Notes: generated from the sequence alone by a model not told the origin. Positions 9,715 to 19,833 are shown, counted from the stretch's first letter. The stretch: 64,000 bases of DNA from an uncultured Alphaproteobacteria bacterium (GCA_902596605.1 CACJUU010000008.1:32670-96669); one strand, 5' to 3'. Numbers and translations are program-made.

Positions 9715-11013
9715 ATGCAGGCACCTTCTTTTAAAAATAAAATAAATCCTGGCAAGGCCCCAGAAAAAATCAATGTTTTTTCTGAACCGACAGAACTAGC
9801 TCTAAAAGAATGGAATAATAAAGGCTTACAATTGCCGGACGTATCTATAATTAATTCATATAGAAAAGAACAAGTCGTAACGCAATTAAAGAAGAACAGA
9901 GTCGATGCCATTTTGCTTTTTGACCCATTAAATATTAGGTACGCAACTGGCACATCAAATATGCTTTTGTGGAATACACATAACCCTTTTAGATCCTGCT
10001 TAATTTTTGATGACGGCCACTGTATTCTTTGGGATTACCAAGAAAGCACGCATTATTTAGAATCCAATTATCTGTACGTCGATGAAGTTAGAACTGGCGC
10101 ATCTATGTTTTATTTTGCAAAAGGAGATAATGTGAAGTCTGCCGCTGAAGATTTTTCTCATCAAGTGAGTCAATTCTTCGAAAAAAAAAGAAAAAACAAT
10201 AAGAAATTGGCGATAGATAAAATAATGCTCGATGGGTTTAAAAGTCTAGAAAGTAGAGACTTTAAAATCGAAAATGGAGAAAAAATAATGGAGCATGCGC
10301 GATCTATAAAATCTGCCGAAGAGATAAAAGCTATGAGATGCTCTATTTCGGCATGTGAAACCTCAATACATGTTATGGAGAAAGAAACAAAGCCAGGTAT
10401 GACTGAAAATGATATCTGGTCAATTCTTCATTCGGAAAACATTAAAAGAGGTGGAGAGTGGATTGAAACTCGATTACTCTCGTCCGGTACCAAAACAAAC
10501 CCCTGGTTTCAGGAATGTGGCTCTAGAATACTTCAGAATAATGAAATAGTGGCTTTTGATACTGATCTAGTTGGTTGTTACTCGATTTGCACTGATATTT
10601 CTAGAACATGGTGGATAGGAGACCAAGAGCCAACAAAGGAAATGAAACAAGATTATCAAATAGCATTGGAACATATCCAAAAGAATGCTGAACTTGTTGC
10701 TCCTGGTGTTCACTTTAAAGATTTAACCTTTAAAGGACATCAACTTGATGATATGTATAAAAAACAACAATACAGTTGCAGGTTTCACGGTGTTGGGCTA
10801 TGCGACGAGTTTCCTCTGATAACATATCCAGAGGACTATGAAGAGGGTGCATTTGACTATGTCCTTCAGCCAGGAATGACGTTATGTGTAGAGGCATTAA
10901 TCAGCCGTGAAAACGGCGAATTTTCAATTAAGCTTGAAGATCAATTACTTGTGACAGATAGTGGATTTGAAAATCTTACCTCTTATCCATTCGACGAAAA
11001 GTTTCTAAATTAA
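9715..11013 (+). CDS. dddP: Dimethylsulfoniopropionate lyase DddP (M24 fold)
   Basis: DPLNIRYATGTSNMLLWNTHNPFR, ENIKRGGEWIETRLLSSGTKTNPWFQECG, FDTDLVGCYSICTDISRTWWIGDQ, FHGVGLCDEFPL, LCVEALIS, IKLEDQ closely match remembered DddP sequence. ATG at 9715 with GGAGAG SD preferred over TTG at 9697. Confidence 0.93.
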   Translation: MQAPSFKNKINPGKAPEKINVFSEPTELALKEWNNKGLQLPDVSIINSYRKEQVVTQLKKNRVDAILLFDPLNIRYATGTSNMLLWNTHNPFRSCLIFDDGHCILWDYQESTHYLESNYLYVDEVRTGASMFYFAKGDNVKSAAEDFSHQVSQFFEKKRKNNKKLAIDKIMLDGFKSLESRDFKIENGEKIMEHARSIKSAEEIKAMRCSISACETSIHVMEKETKPGMTENDIWSILHSENIKRGGEWIETRLLSSGTKTNPWFQECGSRILQNNEIVAFDTDLVGCYSICTDISRTWWIGDQEPTKEMKQDYQIALEHIQKNAELVAPGVHFKDLTFKGHQLDDMYKKQQYSCRFHGVGLCDEFPLITYPEDYEEGAFDYVLQPGMTLCVEALISRENGEFSIKLEDQLLVTDSGFENLTSYPFDEKFLN

Positions 11014-11019
11014 TTCTCT

Positions 11020-12105
11020 TTAAATTTTACCTTCTGTTAAAAACACAAGAGCAAACGAATCCTCATTTATCTCGAAAATTTGGTTTTCTGTGGCATATAT
11101 CAAGGCTGCAATGCCTGCACCCCCGGAAGGGCTAGTTGTAATTCCAAAATCATTTATAAATTTCAGTTTTTTCTCGACATAATCATCTTCTAAGTGCATG
11201 AAATAATTTGCTGTCTTTGAAAGCGAATAAAATGCAGACCAGGATGGCTCTTTGCAATCTAAACGCCCCATTGTTGACACTTGGCCTTCGGCAACACTTG
11301 GTTTTTCATTTTGTAAAGACACAAACAAGGTCTTTGCTTGACTAGGTTCAACAACAATTATCTGGGCATCTTGCCTTAAAAACTTTCGAAGGGATAACGC
11401 AATGGCAGCCGCAAATCCACCAACTCCTGCCTGCAAGAAAACATGTGTTATTTGATTTAAATTATGTGATAATAGTTGCCTGCGAACCTCTTCACCTATA
11501 ATCATGTAGCCTTCCATGACATCAACGCCCGACTGACAAGTTTCCCAAGTTGAGTCAGATAATAAAACATAATTATTATTACGTGCATATTTTTCGGCCT
11601 CAATCATACTTGCCTCGTAGTTATCCCCTTTAAACTTGACATCTGCCCCTATGTTTTCAAGCTGATCTGCAAAAGCTTTGGGTACGTTTTTTGAAAGAAA
11701 AACAATCGCATTTGCACCAAATAATTTAGCTCCTACTGACATTGAAATACCATGGTTCCCGGCACTTGCTGTCACAAAAGTAACACCTCTCAACGTATTT
11801 CTTAAATTTTCTAATGAAATTTCGACTTTTGCGCACAAGCGTGAATAGGCCATCTTTGCTATAGCATATGTTGCGCCTGTTGCTTTAAAGCTACCTAAGT
11901 TAAACCTGTTTCTTTCATCTTTTATAAGAACAGAGTTTAAACCTAAATTTTCTGCAAATGTCTTTTGGTCATAGAAGTCTGTCGGCATGTACTCTGGACA
12001 GAAATCTAAAAGCTTCAACAAAATATCTGTACTGTCATTCAAATCTTTTACATTAGAGGGCTTCTTTAAACCAATAGGAAAAAAAGGATTAGATATATAG
12101 TTCAC
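11020..12105 (-). CDS. PLP-dependent lyase, diaminopropionate ammonia-lyase-like
   Basis: KDERNRFNLGSFKATGATYA PLP-lysine motif, TASAGNHGISMS, AGVGGFAAAI; fold type II PLP enzyme. Confidence 0.75.
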   Translation of the reverse strand: MNYISNPFFPIGLKKPSNVKDLNDSTDILLKLLDFCPEYMPTDFYDQKTFAENLGLNSVLIKDERNRFNLGSFKATGATYAIAKMAYSRLCAKVEISLENLRNTLRGVTFVTASAGNHGISMSVGAKLFGANAIVFLSKNVPKAFADQLENIGADVKFKGDNYEASMIEAEKYARNNNYVLLSDSTWETCQSGVDVMEGYMIIGEEVRRQLLSHNLNQITHVFLQAGVGGFAAAIALSLRKFLRQDAQIIVVEPSQAKTLFVSLQNEKPSVAEGQVSTMGRLDCKEPSWSAFYSLSKTANYFMHLEDDYVEKKLKFINDFGITTSPSGGAGIAALIYATENQIFEINEDSFALVFLTEGKI

Positions 12106-12890
12106 TTATTATTCTCTAAAAACTGCAAAAATATAGAGCCCACTTCATTTGGCTGCTCAACACATGGCAGGTGTCCAGCCTTTTTTATTACTTTAAAAAT
12201 ACTACCTCTAATTAAACTCGCAGCATTTTGAACAAGATTAATCGGAGTAGACCCGTCTTCCTCCCCTACTAGCACTAAAGTAGGCATATTAATTGTTTTT
12301 GCCTGTTCAGTTAGATCACAGCGGGCAATAGCTTCACAACATCCAATATAACCAGATTTTGTTGTCCTTGTGAGCATTGATCTCCACATTTGTAATTCAT
12401 CAGCACTATATTTTAAAAAATAAGTAGAAAACCATCGCGTCAAAATATCATCTGAAATTGCTTCTATCCCTCCTTCTTTGACACGCTTTATTCTTTCGGT
12501 CCACATCTCGTTTGAACCAATTTTTGGTGCTGTATCACATAAGATTAATTTATTACAAATTTTTGGTCTTTGCTTAATCAATTCGAGGGCAATCAAGCCC
12601 CCTATTGATAGTCCTACCAGACAAATATTTTTAAGATTTAGATAATCAACTAAATTACTCACATCTTTTGCAAGGCTCTCAATAGAAATGTCGTTTTTAA
12701 AATTCGTTGACAATCCATGACCTCTTTTATCTATTCTGACAGTTCTAAAACGTTCTCCTAAAACATATAATAGTTTATCCCATACCCGAAAATCAGTTCC
12801 TAAAGAATTTAGAAAAACAATTGCAAAATCATCCTTGGGACCCCTGTCATCGAAATGAATATTTTCTAATCCTGATTTTAAACTTTGCAC
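12102..12890 (-). CDS. Alpha/beta hydrolase (3-oxoadipate enol-lactonase-like)
   Basis: LVGLSIGGLIALEL nucleophile elbow, IDKRGHGLS, GHLPCVEQPNEV catalytic His; overlaps 11020-12105 by 4 nt. Confidence 0.85.
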   Translation of the reverse strand: MQSLKSGLENIHFDDRGPKDDFAIVFLNSLGTDFRVWDKLLYVLGERFRTVRIDKRGHGLSTNFKNDISIESLAKDVSNLVDYLNLKNICLVGLSIGGLIALELIKQRPKICNKLILCDTAPKIGSNEMWTERIKRVKEGGIEAISDDILTRWFSTYFLKYSADELQMWRSMLTRTTKSGYIGCCEAIARCDLTEQAKTINMPTLVLVGEEDGSTPINLVQNAASLIRGSIFKVIKKAGHLPCVEQPNEVGSIFLQFLENNK

Positions 12891-12985
12891 CTTTATTAAA
12901 TTCTCCTATAAATTAAGTACATATTAGAATATTAAATTTAAATTTTTTAATCAATTTTATATTCCTCAAGAAAAAGGATATCGAT

Positions 12986-14761
12986 ATGACTAAGATGACC
13001 ACTGAAGAAGCCTTTGTAAAAGTATTACAAAAACACGGAATCGCTCATGCATTTGGAATTATTGGCTCTGCTATGATGCCAATTTCCGATTTATTTCCTT
13101 CAGCTGGCATTCAATTTTGGGACGCTGCTCATGAAGGTAACGCTGGAATGATGGCTGATGGTTACACAAGAGCAACCGGAGAAATGTCTATGATGGTAGC
13201 TCAAAACGGACCAGGTATCACAAACTTTGTTACTCCGGTAAAGACAGCTTATTGGAACCACACCCCTCTTCTTTTGGTAACTCCTCAGGCTGCTAATAAA
13301 ACAATAGGTCAAGGAGGTTTTCAAGAAGTTGAGCAAATGGCACTATTCAAAGACATGGTGGCATATCAAGAAGAAGTAAGAGATCCTCAAAGAATAGCTG
13401 AGACGTTGAATAGAGTTATATCTAGAGCAAAAAAGGCATCTGCTCCCGCCCAAATAAATATCCCTAGGGATTTTTGGAACAAGGAAGTTGATATAGATAT
13501 TCCGGAGTTAATTGAATTTGAATTACCTGATGGAGGCGAGGACACTATAAAAACAGCTGCTAACCTGCTAATTAATGCAAATTTTCCTGTAATACTTAAT
13601 GGAGCTGGAGTGGTATTAAGCGATGCAATAAATGACACTATACAATTAGCAGAAAGGTTACACGCACCGGTATGTACCGGTTACCAACATAATGATGCTT
13701 TTCCAGGCTCACATTCGTTTCATTGTGGCCCTCTTGGATATAATGGATCGAAGGCTGCTATGGAAATAATAAAGAAAGCTGATGTTGTTTTGGCAGTTGG
13801 AACGCGTCTTAACCCTTTTTCAACTTTACCTGGTTACGGCATCGACTATTGGCCAGAGAAAGCGAAAATAATCCAAATAGACTTAAATAGTGATCGTATA
13901 GGATTAACAAAAAAAGTGTCTTTGGGTATCGTTGGTGATGCAAAGAAGGTAGTCAAGAAAATTCTCAATTTTATGCCTGAAATAGCGATTGATGATAAAG
14001 TTAAAGAACGTACTGATTATATTTCGCAAACTAAGTCAAAGTGGGCTCAAGAGCTAAGTTCTTTAGATCACGAAGAGGACGACCCAGGAACAACTTGGAA
14101 TGAGAGAGCAAGAAAGAGAGATCCCGAAAAAATGTCGCCTCGAATGGCTTGGAGAGCTATTCAATCTGCATTGCCTAAAGATGCTATTATTTCATCAGAC
14201 ATAGGGAATAATTGTGCAATAGGTAATGCATATCCTACTTTTGAAAAAGGGAGAAAGTATCTAGCTCCGGGTTTATTTGGGCCGTGCGGATATGGGTTGC
14301 CTTCAATCGTAGGTGCAAAAATTGGAGTGCCAACTGTTCCTGTAGTTGGATTTGCAGGGGATGGCGCATTCGGAATTTCGGTAAATGAAATGACTTCTAT
14401 TGGTAGGTCTGAATGGCCAGCTATAACTATGATTATCTTTAGAAATTATCAATGGGGAGCTGAAAAAAGAAACACTACGCTTTGGTTTAAAGACAATTTT
14501 GTAGGCACGGAATTAGACACCAAGGTATCTTACGCAAAAATGGCAGATGCTTGTGGCTTCATTGGAACAACTGCTAACTCTATGGAAGAATTAACATCTA
14601 TTTTAAAAAAAGCCATTAACCAACAAATGGAAAACAATAAAACTACATTCATTGAAGTGATGCTAAATCAAGAACTTGGAGAACCTTTTAGAAGGGATGC
14701 TATGAAAGCCCCTGTTCCTGTTGCAGGGATATCAAAGGGCGATATGAAAGCAGTTGGCTAG
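12986..14761 (+). CDS. xsc: Sulfoacetaldehyde acetyltransferase
   Basis: ThDP-enzyme with characteristic Xsc sequence (MTTEEAFVKVLQKHGIAHAFGIIGSAMMPISDLFP...FWDAAHEGNAGMMADGYTRATGE, YQWGAEKRNTTLWF); followed by pta. Confidence 0.93.
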   Translation: MTKMTTEEAFVKVLQKHGIAHAFGIIGSAMMPISDLFPSAGIQFWDAAHEGNAGMMADGYTRATGEMSMMVAQNGPGITNFVTPVKTAYWNHTPLLLVTPQAANKTIGQGGFQEVEQMALFKDMVAYQEEVRDPQRIAETLNRVISRAKKASAPAQINIPRDFWNKEVDIDIPELIEFELPDGGEDTIKTAANLLINANFPVILNGAGVVLSDAINDTIQLAERLHAPVCTGYQHNDAFPGSHSFHCGPLGYNGSKAAMEIIKKADVVLAVGTRLNPFSTLPGYGIDYWPEKAKIIQIDLNSDRIGLTKKVSLGIVGDAKKVVKKILNFMPEIAIDDKVKERTDYISQTKSKWAQELSSLDHEEDDPGTTWNERARKRDPEKMSPRMAWRAIQSALPKDAIISSDIGNNCAIGNAYPTFEKGRKYLAPGLFGPCGYGLPSIVGAKIGVPTVPVVGFAGDGAFGISVNEMTSIGRSEWPAITMIIFRNYQWGAEKRNTTLWFKDNFVGTELDTKVSYAKMADACGFIGTTANSMEELTSILKKAINQQMENNKTTFIEVMLNQELGEPFRRDAMKAPVPVAGISKGDMKAVG

Positions 14762-14778
14762 TTAATAGGATTAGAAAA

Positions 14779-15723
14779 TTGAGCCCAAGCTCTTTCATAT
14801 TAGATCAATCAAAAGTATTTGCTCCAAAAAGCTTGCTAACAATGGCAAAAAACAGGGCAAAAGTAGCTAAAGTAGCAATCGCATTTTCTCACAGCAAGTC
14901 CGCTATATCAGGGGCAAAACAAGCTTTCGATTTAAATTTGATTGAACCAATCTTTGTAGGCCCTAAAGATCAAATTGAAAAACAGGCTAGAGGTTTAAGC
15001 TGGGATATATCTTGTTTCAGAATAATAAATGAAACTGAAGAAGAAAAAGCTGGGGATATCAGTGCCCTTTTGTGTGGGAACGGTGAAGCAGATATCCTTA
15101 TGAAGGGGGATTTGCATTCAGATACTTTCATGAGATCTGTAATTGCGAAAAAAAATAATCTAAGAACAAAAAACAAGATTGTTCACCAATTTTATATAAC
15201 TAATGACGATATGAATACAGGAATTATGGTCTCAGATGCAGCAGTAAACATCAAACCTAGTGAAAAAACTCTAAAAACAGTGATTGAAACAATGGTTAAA
15301 AGTTTGAAAACACTGGGTATAAAAACCCCAAAAATTGCATTTTTATCTGCTAGTGAGATTGTTATGGAAAATATGGAGTCAACTATAATTGCTCATAACT
15401 TGAAGGAATGGGCCACAGAAAACATTAAAGAAGCATTGTTTTCTGGCCCTCTAGCTCTTGACCTCATAATTAGTAGAGATGCTGCAATTAAAAAAGGATT
15501 GGGGAATGACCCTGTTGCGGGTCAATCGGATGGGATCGTAGTACCAGAAATTGTATCCGGTAATACTCTTTACAAGTCACTTGTATATTTTGCTGGAGGG
15601 TGCGCGGCAGGTATCGTTCTAGGAGCTAAAGTACCTGTTCTACTCACAAGTCGGGCGGATCCACCGGAAGCAAGGCTTGCGTCTATAGCACTAGCCAGTA
15701 TTTTGAGTGATAACAGGGCCTAA
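14779..15723 (+). CDS. pta: Phosphate acetyltransferase (short Pta)
   Basis: GEADILMKGDLHSD, ALDLIISRDAAIKKGLGNDPVAGQSDGIVVPEI, FAGGCAAGIVLGAKVPVLLTSRADPPEARLAS; directly downstream of xsc. Confidence 0.92.
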   Translation: MSPSSFILDQSKVFAPKSLLTMAKNRAKVAKVAIAFSHSKSAISGAKQAFDLNLIEPIFVGPKDQIEKQARGLSWDISCFRIINETEEEKAGDISALLCGNGEADILMKGDLHSDTFMRSVIAKKNNLRTKNKIVHQFYITNDDMNTGIMVSDAAVNIKPSEKTLKTVIETMVKSLKTLGIKTPKIAFLSASEIVMENMESTIIAHNLKEWATENIKEALFSGPLALDLIISRDAAIKKGLGNDPVAGQSDGIVVPEIVSGNTLYKSLVYFAGGCAAGIVLGAKVPVLLTSRADPPEARLASIALASILSDNRA

Positions 15724-15728
15724 CATGG

Positions 15729-18584
15729 CTAAACGTAATGAATAGATAAACCAAGGTCTTTAATCTCTTTTTCAAAATGCTTTCCGGAAATCACGGACCT
15801 CTTAGGTTCGCCCGTCAAATATTTGTTTGAAACTTCGACAAGCCTTTCAACTGAACAATTAATAACTCGGCTCCTGAAAATTTTTCTTTTGGATTGGTCT
15901 ATTCCTCGTATATTTTGATTAAAATCCGCTCTTGCCTCGCCAGCGGGTGAGCCGGGTTTGTCAATCGAAGAGATAACACCTAATATTCCTTCTTCCAATT
16001 TTTCTGAGTTTATAAATTTCAATGACCATTCAATAGATTCATTGAATGCGTTAAAAGTTTCCTTGCAATTTGGGTCTCGATATGAAAAAAATCTAAAAGA
16101 ACGAGATGCCGAATCCTGCTGAGCACCTGAGCCGTAAGCTCCTCCCTTTTCCCTTATTGCAGAGTGAAGAAATCCATTTCGTAAAACAGCTCCTAAGACA
16201 GTAAGTATCGGTGCATCTGGATGATCATAACCGACGGTGGGGAATGCCTGCGCACAAAAATTTACATCCGATCCAGTAATCCACGCAATTTCCTCAGATT
16301 GCAAGTCTACACCATTTAGAACGTCTAAGGTTTCTAAACCGGTTTTGGTTGTGGTTTCCTTATCAAAATTTTGATTACTTGCGCTTATAACTACCTCTAT
16401 TTTGGAAGCAGGATTAATGAAGCTCTTTAACTTTAAGAATGACTCGAGCAACATGTCCATTTTTATTTTTCCGTTTGAGTCTCGTAGCGTTTTGAGATTA
16501 TGTATAGACGACACGCCACCGACAAATTCTGACACAGCTCCAAACTTTGAGATTTGAGCTGACGCACCATTCATCGCTAGTAAATGGCCACTCTGAGTAA
16601 TTGATTTTTCTTTTCCGGCAATTTCGAATTGTGTAAGTTCTTCCAATCTTTTTATTTCATCTAGTCGAAATCCATGTATAGTATCGTTCATTAAACTTTC
16701 AAGCTTCGAAAAGTTTTTTTTAAGGGCACTACCATGCAAACCAGCACTGAGGAGAAATTTATTACCTGAACTATCCGGAAGAACATTGAAACTTAATCCT
16801 ATTCCACCAGTACTTAGTGACTGTTCTTTCTGAACTTTCTCATAATCTTTCTCTCCTACGCCTACACTTGTCACAACATCCGAGAAAAAATTACTATATC
16901 TAAGATCATCCAAATTTGCTGACTCTAAGGAGAACACTTTTGTAGTGTAATCTATCCCATTCGTTCCAGCATGGTAAAGATATTTGATCTTATCGCCATC
17001 TTCTTGTTTGTAGCCAGTGGTATAAAATCTTTCGTTCTCAATATCATTAACCGTTACACAGGGAAGCAAACTAGGATCATCTTTTGAGTTCTGCCTTGTT
17101 TCTAATTTTGTAGTAAGATCTCGGATATTGTCTTTCTGTGAACTTGATAAGGCCCTATTTTTTTCAGAGAGTAACTTCTCAAGTTTCTCCATCTTATTTT
17201 TATCGTAATCAGTGTTTGGAATCAATTGAAAGGTGACCCTGTGTTTATTTTCAATAAAGAATTTTTCAATAAGCTTCTCTAAATGATTAGGTTCTTCCAA
17301 TCTTTTCTTCAATTTTGAAAGAGATCCTTCAAGATCAAGAACTTCTAATGGATTAGAGTCATGCAAAATCGAAGGCATTGTCCCGAGCAAAAGTTGCAAA
17401 CCATATGGCATACCACCTGATATCTCCCTTTGTGATATTTCTATTTGATGTAAGGACGCCTCTATCAAATCTTTCTCGACACCATTTAGAACTAGATCCC
17501 TGAAAACACTTAAGACTAACTCCTCAACATCTTTCTCTTTTCCTTTTTCAACTCCCTCTAAACCGGCTACGAAAGCCATTTGCTTCTGCTCCGTTTCCAT
17601 AAAAGTTATGGGAGATGGCGCTTTTCCTAAATCAGTGCTCTCAAGAGCTTTTCTAAGGGGAGAAGAAGAATTATCAAGCAAAATGTTTTCTAACAAACAA
17701 GCCTCTAAATGATCAACAGGATCTTTCGTAGAATCTAGCAACCAGGCAACCACGACATGATGATTATTTTTGTCATCAGGAAGTGGGTTGTAATATGCGT
17801 GGCTATAACGTTCGACTTCGAATGCAGGCTCCGGATTTACCCTAAGATTATCAAGTTTTGGAGTGAACTTTTTTAATACTGAGTCTTCAATTTCTTGCTG
17901 CAATTCACTTGCATCTACATTTCCATAAGAAAAAAACACAGCATTTGAAGGATGATAATACTTTTTGTGAAAGTTTTTTAGATCTGCGTAAGTCAGATCA
18001 GGAATGAAATCAGGATCTCCACCAGAGTTAAATCCGTAAGTAGTTGTAGGATAAAGTGACTTCGAAACCTCATGCCATAATTGCCTTGGAACGGAACTCA
18101 TAGCACCTTTCATCTCATTATATACAACTCCTTTAAGGGCAAGCTTTTCTTTATCGCCATCTTTAATTAATTCGAACCTATGGCCTTCTTGCATAAAGTC
18201 GAGCTCATCTATATTTGGAAAGAAGGCAGCGTCTAAATATACCGACAGAAGATTCCTGTAATCCTTATCGTTCAGCGTCGCAAACGGGTAAGCAGTTATA
18301 TCTGGATAAGTCATTGCATTCATAAAAGTGCTTAATGAGCGTCTAGTCATCATAAAAAATGGATCTCTTACTGGAAATTTTTCTGATCCACATAAGACCG
18401 TATGCTCCAAAATATGAGCTATGCCGCTGTGATCTTTAGGAATAGTCCTGAAAGCAACCGAAAAAGCCTTTTCTGTACTGTCACAATCTAAATGTAAATG
18501 GGTGCATCCAAATTTTGAATGTTTAAATACGTGAGCATTTACCCTGAGCAATGGGATTTCTTTAGTATTTTGAATTTCGAACAT
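15729..18584 (-). CDS. M16C peptidase (insulinase/presequence protease family)
   Basis: HILEH inverted zinc motif (GIAHILEHTVLCGSEKFPVRDPFF), 951 aa. Confidence 0.92.
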   Translation of the reverse strand: MFEIQNTKEIPLLRVNAHVFKHSKFGCTHLHLDCDSTEKAFSVAFRTIPKDHSGIAHILEHTVLCGSEKFPVRDPFFMMTRRSLSTFMNAMTYPDITAYPFATLNDKDYRNLLSVYLDAAFFPNIDELDFMQEGHRFELIKDGDKEKLALKGVVYNEMKGAMSSVPRQLWHEVSKSLYPTTTYGFNSGGDPDFIPDLTYADLKNFHKKYYHPSNAVFFSYGNVDASELQQEIEDSVLKKFTPKLDNLRVNPEPAFEVERYSHAYYNPLPDDKNNHHVVVAWLLDSTKDPVDHLEACLLENILLDNSSSPLRKALESTDLGKAPSPITFMETEQKQMAFVAGLEGVEKGKEKDVEELVLSVFRDLVLNGVEKDLIEASLHQIEISQREISGGMPYGLQLLLGTMPSILHDSNPLEVLDLEGSLSKLKKRLEEPNHLEKLIEKFFIENKHRVTFQLIPNTDYDKNKMEKLEKLLSEKNRALSSSQKDNIRDLTTKLETRQNSKDDPSLLPCVTVNDIENERFYTTGYKQEDGDKIKYLYHAGTNGIDYTTKVFSLESANLDDLRYSNFFSDVVTSVGVGEKDYEKVQKEQSLSTGGIGLSFNVLPDSSGNKFLLSAGLHGSALKKNFSKLESLMNDTIHGFRLDEIKRLEELTQFEIAGKEKSITQSGHLLAMNGASAQISKFGAVSEFVGGVSSIHNLKTLRDSNGKIKMDMLLESFLKLKSFINPASKIEVVISASNQNFDKETTTKTGLETLDVLNGVDLQSEEIAWITGSDVNFCAQAFPTVGYDHPDAPILTVLGAVLRNGFLHSAIREKGGAYGSGAQQDSASRSFRFFSYRDPNCKETFNAFNESIEWSLKFINSEKLEEGILGVISSIDKPGSPAGEARADFNQNIRGIDQSKRKIFRSRVINCSVERLVEVSNKYLTGEPKRSVISGKHFEKEIKDLGLSIHYV

Positions 18585-18632
18585 GATTGGAAGATAATAC
18601 CTTTGAATTCGAATACAAGCTAAATAACACTT

Positions 18633-18663
18633 AAAGTATTAAAAATTATATTTTTAATACTTT
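18633..18663. repeat. Perfect 13-bp inverted repeat, 5-nt spacer, in the divergent ald/M16 intergenic region
   Basis: AAAGTATTAAAAA-ttata-TTTTTAATACTTT read directly. Confidence 0.9.
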
Positions 18664-18718
18664 GGGTAACACTCTGGATTGTGATACTCTAATATATAAT
18701 TTTTTTTGGGGGATTTTA

Positions 18719-19816
18719 ATGATAATTGGGGTGCCTAAGGAAATTAAACCAAGTGAATATAGGGTTGGTGTCACACCCTCAACTGCTTCACGATTAATCG
18801 AAGAAAATCATACTGTACTTGTTCAAAAAAACAGCGGTGAAGGCATTGGTGCTACTGATGACGATTATATAAAAGTGGGAGTAAAAGTTGTTGATGGACC
18901 TGAAGAGATTTTTAAAAACAGTAATATGATCGTGAAAGTAAAAGAACCTCAAGAATCTGAATGGAAAATGCTCAAAGAAGAACAAATTCTTTTCACTTAC
19001 CTTCATTTAGCTGCCGATCCAAAACAAGCAAAAGGCTTAATAGATGCAAGGTGCCACGCAATTGCATATGAAACAATCACTGATAACAAAGGCGCATTAC
19101 CCCTTTTAGCACCTATGAGTGAAATTGCTGGAAGATTAGCAGTTTTTGAAGGTGCTTATCATTTAAAAAAGACCTGTGGAGGACCTGGCTCTTTAATATC
19201 TGGTGTTCCAGGTGTAAAGCCTGCGAAGGTCATTATTTTAGGAGGCGGTATGGTTGGAACAAATGCAGCTCAAATGGCAATTGGAGTGGGGGCCGACGTT
19301 ACAATCTTCGATAAGTCTATAGAAAGATTAAGATACCTAAATGATATCTTCGGTAACTCAGCTAAAGTTCTTTACTCGGAACCTCTGGAGCTTAAAAGCC
19401 AACTGGTTGACGCAGATCTAGTGATAGGTGCAGTATTGATACCCGGTGCAAGCGCTCCAAAACTAATTGAAAAGTCATTTCTATCAAAAATGAAAAATAA
19501 TTCTGTTTTAGTTGATGTTGCCATTGATCAAGGTGGATGCTTTGAAACATCGAAACCAACAACGCACCAAAATCCGATCTACTATGAAGACGGTGTTTTA
19601 CATTACTGTGTGGCAAATATGCCAGGCTCTGTGCCTAAGACAGCTTCTTATGCTCTTAATAATGTTACAGCTAACTACATTTCAAAAATAGCAAGTTTGG
19701 GACTAGAGGCTTTAGAACAAGATCAAAATTTAGCGATGGGATTGAATGTCTCAAAGGGACAGATCACTCATTCTGCGGTAAAGGAAGCTTTGTTGGAAAC
19801 CGTAAGCTATAACTAA
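18719..19816 (+). CDS. ald: Alanine dehydrogenase
   Basis: MIIGVPKEIKPSEYRVGVTPSTASRLIEENHTVLVQ...; ATG at 18719 preceded by GGGGG; track ORF starts upstream at 18662. Confidence 0.95.
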   Translation: MIIGVPKEIKPSEYRVGVTPSTASRLIEENHTVLVQKNSGEGIGATDDDYIKVGVKVVDGPEEIFKNSNMIVKVKEPQESEWKMLKEEQILFTYLHLAADPKQAKGLIDARCHAIAYETITDNKGALPLLAPMSEIAGRLAVFEGAYHLKKTCGGPGSLISGVPGVKPAKVIILGGGMVGTNAAQMAIGVGADVTIFDKSIERLRYLNDIFGNSAKVLYSEPLELKSQLVDADLVIGAVLIPGASAPKLIEKSFLSKMKNNSVLVDVAIDQGGCFETSKPTTHQNPIYYEDGVLHYCVANMPGSVPKTASYALNNVTANYISKIASLGLEALEQDQNLAMGLNVSKGQITHSAVKEALLETVSYN

Positions 19817-19833
19817 TAAGTTGAGATTGCAAA

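Noticed and set aside
12900-12975. A/T palindromic strings upstream of xsc (e.g. AAATTTAAATTT)
   Set aside because: Low-complexity AT sequence in an AT-rich genome; no convincing arms beyond chance.
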